Origin: Phycisphaerales bacterium
Lineage (GTDB): Bacteria; Planctomycetota; Phycisphaerae; Phycisphaerales; SM1A02
Direction of reading: 5' to 3'
Assembly: GCA_018882625.1 (NCBI GenBank)
Contig: VERO01000031.1
Location: 1-14,452, forward strand
Length of the DNA: 14,452 nucleotides
Each line of letters opens with the position of its first letter. The first letter of the stretch is position 1. The position numbers and the translations under genes were made by a program. Below the pieces are notes generated by a model. It saw only the letters and a list, made by a program, of their open reading frames with translations, was not told the DNA's origin and searched no databases. Positions 7,687-14,452 of this stretch are shown here, one piece after another.

Positions 7687-9980
7687 TGGCCGCGCTTGCG
7701 CTTCCTCAGTGGGCTCATGCGCCAGCGTGGCGATGGTTCATGGGCATCGACTCGATTCCCGCTGACGCGAAGGACATCACGCTGTCATGGCAGTCGCCGA
7801 TGCCTCCGTGGGCCATGGCCTGCTGCGTGCTTGGCGCTGGGGCCGCGGCGTGGCTGACCTACCGCACGGTTGCGGCGTCGCGGCGTGCGGCCGTGGCGCT
7901 CGCGGCGCTGCGCACCCTCCTGCTCCTGGCGCTTGCCGCATGTGTCGCCGGACCGCAGTGGACGCACACGGTCCGCGAGCTCGAGCGCGACAGCGTGGTG
8001 GTGCTCGTCGACCGGAGCCGAAGCATGCAGGTGACTGACGGGCCCGCATCGCGCGATGCCGCGGCGCAGGACATGCTCGGCGACCCGGTGTGGGAGCGGC
8101 TCGCGCAGGAGCGCGCGGTGGAGTGGCTTGGGTTCCACGGCACTCCCGTGACCTTCGATCCGCGTGCGCCGGGGTCGCCGGAGGGTTGGGCCACGGACAT
8201 CGCAGCGGCACTCATGGCGGCCCAGCGCTCGACGGGCGGGCGTCCGCTCGCGGGCATCGTGCTGGTCAGCGATGGGCGCTCGCAGAGGCCCGTGCCTCGC
8301 GAGCTGCTGCGCGACCTCAGGTCGAAGTCGATTCCCGTCCTGGTGCTTCCAGTCGGGTCGGCGGATCCGGTGTCGGACATCGCGGTCACCGATGCGGAGG
8401 GTCCGGCCCGCGCATTCGTGAGGGACCAGGTGCCGGTGAACGCCGTGGTGCAGGTGCGCGGGCGCACGCCAGAGTCGTCCATGGTGGTCGAGCTTGTGGA
8501 TCTCGATTCGGGACGCGTGCTCGATGCACGCACCATCACGCCCGGCGAGTTCGAGGACGGGCGCATCGAGACGACGCTGGTGTCGAGCCCCACAGATGCA
8601 GGTCGCGCGCGCTGGTCGGTGCGCGTGCGCCCGTTCGATGCCGACGGTCCCCGTGACCTCTCGCCCGGGAACGACGAGCGCAGGGTCGACGTGGAGCTCG
8701 TGGACCGTCCGCTGCGCGTGCTCTACATCGAGGGATACCCCAGGTGGGAGTACCGCTACCTCAAGAACATGCTCGTGCGCGAGCCGTCGGTGGAGGCCTC
8801 GGTGATGCTGCTGTCGGCAGACCGGGACTTTGCGCAGGAGGGCAACGCGCCGCTCTACCGGCTCCCGCAGACCCGCGAGGAGTTCAGTGCCTACGACCTC
8901 GTGATCCTTGGCGATGTGCCGGCGGGCGCGCTGTCGCCGACGCAGGTCTCGGAGATCGCCGCCGCGGTGTCCGAGCGCGGCGCTGGCCTGCTGTGGCTTG
9001 CGGGCGAGCGGTCCACTCCGGTGAGCTGGCGCGGCACCGCACTCGAGGACCTCGTGCCGATCAGGATCGCGTCGGCGGTCGAGCGCATCGACGAGCCGGT
9101 GTCGCTGGCGCCCACTGGAGCGGCGCGCCGGGCGGGAGTGATGAGGCTCGGTGACGGCAGCGCCGAGTGGCCGAGGTCGCTCGCGGAGCTCGAGTGGGTG
9201 CAGCGCATCGACAGCGCACAGCTCAAGCCCGCGACCGAGGTGCTCGCGCGTGCGGTGGGCGCATCTGGCGGCGAAGGCTGGCCTGCGGTGCTCTCGATGC
9301 GCTTCGGGTCGGGCCAGGTCATCTATGTGGGCACCGACGAGACGTGGCGCTGGCGACGCGGTGTCGGGGAGACCTACCAGGAGCGCTTCTGGCTGCAGCT
9401 GCTGAGGTTCCTCGCACGGCACTCGGTGGATTCCGGCGGGCGCGTGGCGGCGCTCGAATCGGATGCGCGCATCGTGGAGGTGGCGCGGGGGACTGTGCTC
9501 CGGCTGGTGATCACGGATGCGAAGGTGGCCGAGGCCGTGGGCGATGATCCGGTGGAGGCGCGCGCGGAACGCATCGATGGCGGTGCCGCGGAGGTCATCC
9601 AGCTCCGGCGCAGCTCTGGCGCTGGCGAGGCGGTGTGGTCCGCGACATGGGCGCCCGACGAGCCGGGCGCATGGCGTGTCCGCGTCGAGGACAGCCGTGT
9701 GGGCCAGGCCGAGACCCTGATCGAGAGCGTGCGCGGCGACCTCGAGTCGGCGGACCCGTCCACCGATCATGCGCAGCTCAGGGCGATCGCGGAGTCCACC
9801 GGCGGCGTCGTGCTTGCGCGCGATGGGCTCGATGCGCTTCCAGACCTGATCCCGCGTCGAGCATCGGACAGCGCCCAGTCGACCACGGACCCGCTCACCA
9901 GGAGCCCTGCTGCGCTGTGCCTCCTCATTCTGCTGCTTGCGGCGGAATGGACTGGTCGCCGGGCCGTTCGGCTCGCGTAG
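7686..9980 (+). CDS. membrane vWA protein with GATase-like domain
   Basis: This protein has 764 residues and two N-terminal membrane helices (about 42-59 and 70-89). A vWA domain has an intact MIDAS: DRSRS (D109, S111, S113), TDIAAAL (T170) and VSDGRS (D196). A beta-rich stretch (about 230-335) follows. A class I GATase-like fold then runs from VLYIEGYPRWEYRYLKN (345-361) to beyond RGAGLLWLAG (431-440); no nucleophilic Cys is seen there, so it is probably not an amidotransferase. GTDETWRWRRG (549-559) is a motif I associate with planctomycete homologues. A last membrane helix lies near 741-757. The ATG at 7686 overlaps the previous stop (TGATG) and has AAGGAGAG at 7671-7678; GTG 7683 is possible. 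The vWA domain is predicted to be periplasmic. It shares its TM-vWA-GATase-TM plan with the preceding gene. Confidence 0.88.
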   Translation: MAALALPQWAHAPAWRWFMGIDSIPADAKDITLSWQSPMPPWAMACCVLGAGAAAWLTYRTVAASRRAAVALAALRTLLLLALAACVAGPQWTHTVRELERDSVVVLVDRSRSMQVTDGPASRDAAAQDMLGDPVWERLAQERAVEWLGFHGTPVTFDPRAPGSPEGWATDIAAALMAAQRSTGGRPLAGIVLVSDGRSQRPVPRELLRDLRSKSIPVLVLPVGSADPVSDIAVTDAEGPARAFVRDQVPVNAVVQVRGRTPESSMVVELVDLDSGRVLDARTITPGEFEDGRIETTLVSSPTDAGRARWSVRVRPFDADGPRDLSPGNDERRVDVELVDRPLRVLYIEGYPRWEYRYLKNMLVREPSVEASVMLLSADRDFAQEGNAPLYRLPQTREEFSAYDLVILGDVPAGALSPTQVSEIAAAVSERGAGLLWLAGERSTPVSWRGTALEDLVPIRIASAVERIDEPVSLAPTGAARRAGVMRLGDGSAEWPRSLAELEWVQRIDSAQLKPATEVLARAVGASGGEGWPAVLSMRFGSGQVIYVGTDETWRWRRGVGETYQERFWLQLLRFLARHSVDSGGRVAALESDARIVEVARGTVLRLVITDAKVAEAVGDDPVEARAERIDGGAAEVIQLRRSSGAGEAVWSATWAPDEPGAWRVRVEDSRVGQAETLIESVRGDLESADPSTDHAQLRAIAESTGGVVLARDGLDALPDLIPRRASDSAQSTTDPLTRSPAALCLLILLLAAEWTGRRAVRLA

Positions 9981-9995
9981 GCTTCGTGACGTCCG

Positions 9996-12900
9996 ATGAC
10001 CCACTTCACCGCCGCATTCGAGCGGGCCGCGCATCGGGTGCGCACGGTGCTGGTTGTAGAGCGGCTCAGCTCGCTGGGCGCCCTCGCGCTGGCACTGGCG
10101 TGCGCCTTCATTCTCATGGACCTGCTGCTGCGGCTGCCCGCGCCCCTGCGCGCGCTGCTGCTGGCCGTGTGGGCAGGTGCAGTGGCCTGGACGCTGTGGC
10201 GGCGCATCCGTCCCGCGTGGAGGATGCGCATCTCGCCGGTGTCCATCGCGCTCAGGGCGGAGGACCGGATGCCTGCCATGAGAGGTCGCATCGCGGCAGC
10301 GCTCGAGTTCGCATCCGCGAGGCGCACCAGCGGCGCGCCTGAGTCGCCCTTCGAGGCCGCGGTCGTCGACGGGGTCGTGCCGCACGTGAGCGATCGTGAC
10401 ATCATGGGGGTGATCGATGCTCGCCCGTGCCGGCGGCGCGTGGTGCGGCTGGCGGCGATGGTCCTCGCGGCCATCGGCATTGCGGTGGCCGCGCCGTCGA
10501 CGACCGTGGTGGGCATGCAGCGCCTCTTCATGCCATGGACCGTCGCCGAGTGGCCCGCGCGCACCGGGCTCGAGAGCAGGACCGATGTGCGCCACCATCC
10601 GCGTGGTGCGGCGCTGCCGCTTCGCGTGGATCTCACGCGAGGCGATGCCGCGCGCGAGCGTGTGTGGGTGCGCATCAGGCGCATGAATGCGAATGGGCTC
10701 TTCGGCGCGTGGGAGGAGTCGCTCGCGGTGCGCCAGTCGGGCGCGCGCTTCGAGCGGCTCGTGGAGCCTGGCGAGCGTGCGGTCGAGTTCCAGTTCCGCA
10801 CGGCGGATGTCTCGACCGATGTGCAGCGCGTCGACATCGTGGAGCCCCCGGCGCTGGCGTCGGCGCGTGCGACAGTCACGCCACCGAGCTACGCGCGCGA
10901 TGCGGTGCCTCCGCGCGAGCAGGATCTCGGTGGCGCGACCGGCTCGCGCGGCCGCATCGCGGATCCCGTGGTCGAGGGCTCGCGGGTCACCGTGACGATG
11001 CAGCCGTCGCGCGCGGCATCGCCGCCGGATGCGGTGTCCGATCCGGATGCGTTCGCGGCATGGGTCGCATCGACATTCTCGATGAAGGGGCAGGACGTGA
11101 CGCCTGACGTGCGCGTGACGGATGGCGCGGCCGGCGCGCCGCAGTGGGAGGTCGCGTGGGAGGCGTCACGCGATGCATCGCTCTCTGTGACGCTCCGCGA
11201 CCCCGACGGCGTGACGAACGTCGAGCCGATCGCGGTCGACGTGTCGGTGGTGGCGGACCGCCCGCCTGAGGTGGTCGTCACTGAGCCTGCGGCGGACGAG
11301 ACGGTGCTCCCCACCGCCATCGTCCCTGTGCGCGTCGAGGCGCGTGATGACCTGGCGGTCGGCGCGCTGCGTGCAGATGTGGCGCTCCGGGAGACCGTGA
11401 CGCAGGTCGCCTCCTCGACGTTGACCGCAGGCCAGCGTCAGGCACGCGCCGATGGTGCGCTCGATGTCGGATCGACGGGCGCTGCGCCGGGCGATGTGCT
11501 CGAGCTCTCCGGGGTCGCATCGGACATTCGCATGGTCGGCACAGGAGCTGATGGCGTGCGGAGCGTGCCTCGCCGGCTGCGCGTGATCTCCGGATCCCAG
11601 TTCGACGAGGAGATGCGCGCCGCGCTCGCGGCGCTGCGGCAGTCGGCGATCCGTGCGGACGAGCGCCAGCGCGCGCTGGTCGAGCGCGAGGATGCGCCAG
11701 GCGAGCTGGTGCGGCCGCAGGGCGAGCTCAGCGAGCGGCTTGCCGGGCTCGAGCGCACGGTGACCGGCATGAGGTCGCGCCTCTCGCGAAACCGCTCCGG
11801 CGACGACGCGCTCCGCAGCGTGCTCGATGCCGCAGAGGATCTCGTGGCGGAGGCTGCGGCTCGGTCGAACGAGGCCCGCGAGGGCATGCAGGGCGCGGCC
11901 GAGTCGGCGCAGGCTGCGCAGGGTGCGGAGCGTTCGGGGGATTCCGCTGGCGCTGCGCGCGCGAAGGCATCATCCGAGCGTGCGGTGGCCGAGGCGCGGG
12001 CGGCCCAGGAGGCGGTGCGGGCCGAGCTCGAGGATCTCGCGCAGCTCCTTGACCGTGACCGTGACGCGTGGGCTGCGGGCCGTCAGCTCGAGAAGGTGAC
12101 GGAGTCGCTCGCGAAGGCGGATGCGGCGCGTCGCGCGGCTGGGGCACGCACGGCCGGCCGTGCGCGCGAGGAGCTCGGTGCGGCGGAGGTTGCCGAGCTC
12201 GACCGCGCCGCGCAGGCCGCAGAGGACGCGGCACGCGCAGCGCGCGAGGCGATGGAGTCGCTCGCCGAGCGCGCGGAGCGCGTGAAGTCGGCCGACCCGG
12301 TGCGTGCGGAGGCGCTGCGCGCCGCGGTCCGCCGGGGCGAGGAGGGATCGCTCGAGTCGCGCACCGAGCAGGCGGCGCAGTCGACCCGCGAGAACAGGAT
12401 GGACGAGGCGAGCCGCGCGAGCGCGCAGGCGGCCCAGACCGTGCAGCAGATGATGTCGGAGCTGGCCGACGACGAGCGCTCGCGCACCGAGACGCTGCGG
12501 CGTCGCCTCGCCTCGATGCTCGAGGCGCTCGAGGGACTTCTCTCCCGTGCGGAGAGCGCGCAGCGTTCCACGGATGCGCTCGCGCCTGACGCGCAGGCTG
12601 CGGAGGCCGAGGCGCGTGGGGCCGGCACCCTCAACCAGCAGGCGCTTGCGGTTGCGGATGAGGGCCGCGCTGGAGGGCCGAGCATGCAGCGCATCGTGCG
12701 CACGGTGGAGCGGGGTGCGGAGAGTGCGGGTCGCGGCGCCGTGGCGCTCCGACGGGCACCGCCTGCAGTGGCCGATGGCGCCGGTGCGATCGCGCGAGCG
12801 ACGACGCTCTTCCGCGAGGCACGTGACCTGGCCCGCACCGAGGAGCGCCGCAACGAGGCGCGTGACCGGGAGCGTCGGGTGCGTGCGCTGGCCGAGGCGT

Positions 12901-14452
12901 ACCGTGCCCTCGCCGACAGGCAGGAGGGCGTGGTGGTGGCGGTGACGGCCCTCGCGCAGCTCGACGCGCCTGCAGCGCGCGACCGCCGCAGGATCATGGA
13001 GGCTCGGCGTGCCGGTGTGGAGCAGGAGTCGGTGCGCACGGCGGCGCGCGCCCTTGCCGAGGGCAACGAGGATGTCCGCGCATCCGAGGTGCTGATGAAC
13101 TCGACCGATGCGCTTTCGGATGCCGCATCCCGCGCCGCTGCCGACCTGCGCGACGGCACGGCGCGCGCGCAGACTGCAGCGGAGTGCGCCGATGTGCTGC
13201 AGATCCTGCGCGGACTTGCGGCAGCGCTCGCGGAGCAGGCGCAGGCGAGGAACCCATTTGAGGACGCGCAGGCGCAAGGTGGCGATCAGGCTGGCGGCGG
13301 AGGCGGCGGAGGCGAGGGCGAACCTGATGAGCCTGTGGTGCCGCCAGTCGCGGAACTCAAGGTGCTGAGGGCAGTGCAGCAGGGACTCGCGGAGCGCACC
13401 CGCGCTGTGGGGTCAGGCGACCTCCCCGCAGAGATGCTCGAGACCGTGGCACGCAGGCAGTCGGACATCGCCGCGCTCGCCGAGAAGGTGCGCGAGGAGA
13501 TCGAGCGTCGCATGAAGGAGCAGAGGCAGCGCGCGGGACCATCGATGGAGCAGGTTCCCGAGGGCGGATCGGGCGGTGCGCGCGAGGGCCAGCCAGAGGG
13601 CGCTCCAGAGCCTGGTGACATGCCGGATCTGGCGCCGCGACGTGCCCCCGTGCCGTTGCAGCGAGGTCCTGCCGCGATCGCACCGGCGATGCTGGGGCTG
13701 CAGGGCGCGGCGCCTCCCTCAAGCGGCCAGCCATCGGATGGGCCAGCAGGCGGTGCGGCCGCATCCCCGCCACCCAAGAGCCTCGACGAGCTGCTCGGCA
13801 TCGGCGGCGCCAAGGGTGGCTCCGGCGAACAGCCGGCGGGTGACGATGCCGCACGTGCGGCGGCGGAGGCTGAGCGTGCAGCGCGCGAGCGTCTTGCGAA
13901 GGTGCTCAACGACGATCAGATGCGCGACCTGATGCGTGAGGTGGTGGCCGGCATGCGCCGCAGCGCCACGCTGCTGGACGGCAAGGAGAGCGGCACCGCC
14001 GTGCAGCGCGTGCAGGCCGAGACGATCGCACGGCTTGATGCGCTGATCGAGAGCGCGCAGCAGCGACAGCAGCAGCAGCGGCAGCAGCAGTCCTCGTCGA
14101 GCTCGTCCTCGAGTTCGCAGTCGCAGTCCTCTGGCCAGCCGCAGGACCAGAGGCAGGGCCAACCGCAGGGCACAGAGGATGCGGAGCGAGAGGCTGCGCG
14201 CCGCGCCGCAGAGGAGGCGCGACGGCGCGCGGAGGAGCAGGCTCGTCGAGAGGCAGGCGCCGCTGGAGATCCCCAAGGCGGCACGCCGGAGGTCGATCCT
14301 GCAGAGGCGGCTCAGGGCGGTCCGCTCGAGCAGTCCGAGGCGGAGTGGGGACGGTTGCCCGCGCGCACGCGCGAGGCCGTGCGCCAGGGGCTGAGGGAGA
14401 AGATGAGCACCACCTACAGGTGGTGGACCGAGCAGTACTACAGGCGCATCGC
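9996..14452 (+). CDS. giant membrane-anchored coiled-coil protein, DUF4175-like (3' end missing)
   Basis: One frame stays open from ATG 9996 to the right edge: at least 1485 residues with no stop. An in-frame TGA at 9987-9989 fixes this as the first possible start. No clear Shine-Dalgarno is present; the 15-base gap suggests coupling. Helices at about 27-46 and 51-67 form a hairpin, and a third at about 149-166 should place the rest outside the cytoplasm. Then come a beta-rich part (VTPPSYA; ADRPPEVVVTEP; EARDDLAV, about residues 290-460) of the kind seen in DUF4175/TIGR02302 proteins, and a long Ala/Arg/Glu-rich helical, probably coiled-coil region (about 540-1090). Further on are a six-Gly run, Pro/Gly-rich linkers, a Gln then nine-Ser tract (1355-1374), and a C-terminal motif YRWWTEQYYRRIA. 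The family name is tentative and the function unknown. Confidence 0.8.
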   Translation, partial: MTHFTAAFERAAHRVRTVLVVERLSSLGALALALACAFILMDLLLRLPAPLRALLLAVWAGAVAWTLWRRIRPAWRMRISPVSIALRAEDRMPAMRGRIAAALEFASARRTSGAPESPFEAAVVDGVVPHVSDRDIMGVIDARPCRRRVVRLAAMVLAAIGIAVAAPSTTVVGMQRLFMPWTVAEWPARTGLESRTDVRHHPRGAALPLRVDLTRGDAARERVWVRIRRMNANGLFGAWEESLAVRQSGARFERLVEPGERAVEFQFRTADVSTDVQRVDIVEPPALASARATVTPPSYARDAVPPREQDLGGATGSRGRIADPVVEGSRVTVTMQPSRAASPPDAVSDPDAFAAWVASTFSMKGQDVTPDVRVTDGAAGAPQWEVAWEASRDASLSVTLRDPDGVTNVEPIAVDVSVVADRPPEVVVTEPAADETVLPTAIVPVRVEARDDLAVGALRADVALRETVTQVASSTLTAGQRQARADGALDVGSTGAAPGDVLELSGVASDIRMVGTGADGVRSVPRRLRVISGSQFDEEMRAALAALRQSAIRADERQRALVEREDAPGELVRPQGELSERLAGLERTVTGMRSRLSRNRSGDDALRSVLDAAEDLVAEAAARSNEAREGMQGAAESAQAAQGAERSGDSAGAARAKASSERAVAEARAAQEAVRAELEDLAQLLDRDRDAWAAGRQLEKVTESLAKADAARRAAGARTAGRAREELGAAEVAELDRAAQAAEDAARAAREAMESLAERAERVKSADPVRAEALRAAVRRGEEGSLESRTEQAAQSTRENRMDEASRASAQAAQTVQQMMSELADDERSRTETLRRRLASMLEALEGLLSRAESAQRSTDALAPDAQAAEAEARGAGTLNQQALAVADEGRAGGPSMQRIVRTVERGAESAGRGAVALRRAPPAVADGAGAIARATTLFREARDLARTEERRNEARDRERRVRALAEAYRALADRQEGVVVAVTALAQLDAPAARDRRRIMEARRAGVEQESVRTAARALAEGNEDVRASEVLMNSTDALSDAASRAAADLRDGTARAQTAAECADVLQILRGLAAALAEQAQARNPFEDAQAQGGDQAGGGGGGGEGEPDEPVVPPVAELKVLRAVQQGLAERTRAVGSGDLPAEMLETVARRQSDIAALAEKVREEIERRMKEQRQRAGPSMEQVPEGGSGGAREGQPEGAPEPGDMPDLAPRRAPVPLQRGPAAIAPAMLGLQGAAPPSSGQPSDGPAGGAAASPPPKSLDELLGIGGAKGGSGEQPAGDDAARAAAEAERAARERLAKVLNDDQMRDLMREVVAGMRRSATLLDGKESGTAVQRVQAETIARLDALIESAQQRQQQQRQQQSSSSSSSSSQSQSSGQPQDQRQGQPQGTEDAEREAARRAAEEARRRAEEQARREAGAAGDPQGGTPEVDPAEAAQGGPLEQSEAEWGRLPARTREAVRQGLREKMSTTYRWWTEQYYRRI
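13278..13325 (+). repeat. glycine-rich low-complexity tract inside the giant protein
   Basis: GGC/GGA codons encode six consecutive Gly (13293-13310) inside a Gly/Glu-rich stretch. It separates two helical blocks and is probably a flexible linker. It is in frame with the protein starting at 9996. Confidence 0.7.
14058..14132 (+). repeat. CAG and TCN trinucleotide tract encoding poly-Gln / poly-Ser
   Basis: Eleven codons (14058-14090), nine of them CAG, encode Gln broken by two Arg. Nine Ser codons (14091-14117) follow, then Q-S-Q-S-S (14118-14132). Ser codons are mixed (TCC, TCG, AGC, AGT), so the Ser run is kept at protein level. The nearly pure CAG run could vary in length by slippage without losing frame. 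Confidence 0.8.

Noticed and set aside
7785..10598. A 937-codon open frame on the minus strand across the vWA gene and the start of the giant gene
   Set aside because: It is antisense to a gene with clear domains, has His/Arg-rich composition and no recognisable motif. Such long shadow frames are expected when third positions are mostly G/C.
11970..13277. A 435-codon minus-strand frame over the giant gene
   Set aside because: It is Arg/Leu/His-rich without family motifs, and opposite a frame that is open for more than 4.4 kb and ends in a sensible motif.

Overview
The window is GC-rich bacterial DNA, with strong G/C preference at third codon positions and many long antisense shadow frames. 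Gene content and order suggest a planctomycete, most likely of the Phycisphaerae. This is an inference from protein style: a large moxR / DUF58 / BatA-like / vWA cluster followed by a giant Ala/Arg/Glu-rich membrane protein. No rRNA or marker-gene phylogeny is available here. I see no mobile element, CRISPR array, tRNA or rRNA.

Layout. (1) Bases 2-652: 3' part of a metallo-beta-lactamase-fold hydrolase of the RNase Z type, followed by a compact candidate terminator. (2) Bases 653-794: regulatory gap with a candidate promoter and a perfect stem-loop made of two TGCGCA palindromes, leading into dnaA (795-2153). (3) Bases 2154-2436: convergent intergenic region with two exact TTGTCCACA DnaA boxes in opposite orientation, several GC hairpins and an A/T-richer patch. 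It is a candidate origin or DnaA-titration region. (4) Bases 2437-3324, minus strand: mutM (formamidopyrimidine-DNA glycosylase). Its GTG start is chosen so that the catalytic proline follows the initiator. (5) Bases 3367-14452, plus strand: a tightly packed five-gene operon running off the right edge.

The operon holds moxR (AAA+ ATPase), a DUF58 protein with an intact MIDAS motif, and a BatA-like membrane protein whose MIDAS is degenerate. These are followed by a second membrane vWA protein with an intact MIDAS and a GATase-like fold, then a membrane protein of at least 1485 residues related in style to DUF4175/TIGR02302. Junctions are an 8-base overlap, a 4-base ATGA overlap, a 1-base TGATG overlap and a 15-base gap, so co-translation is likely. 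Predicted topology puts MoxR and DUF58 in the cytoplasm and the bulk of the other three proteins outside the inner membrane. This looks like an ATPase-driven, membrane-spanning vWA machine of unknown substrate and is the most interesting system in the window. The last gene lacks a stop codon within the window.
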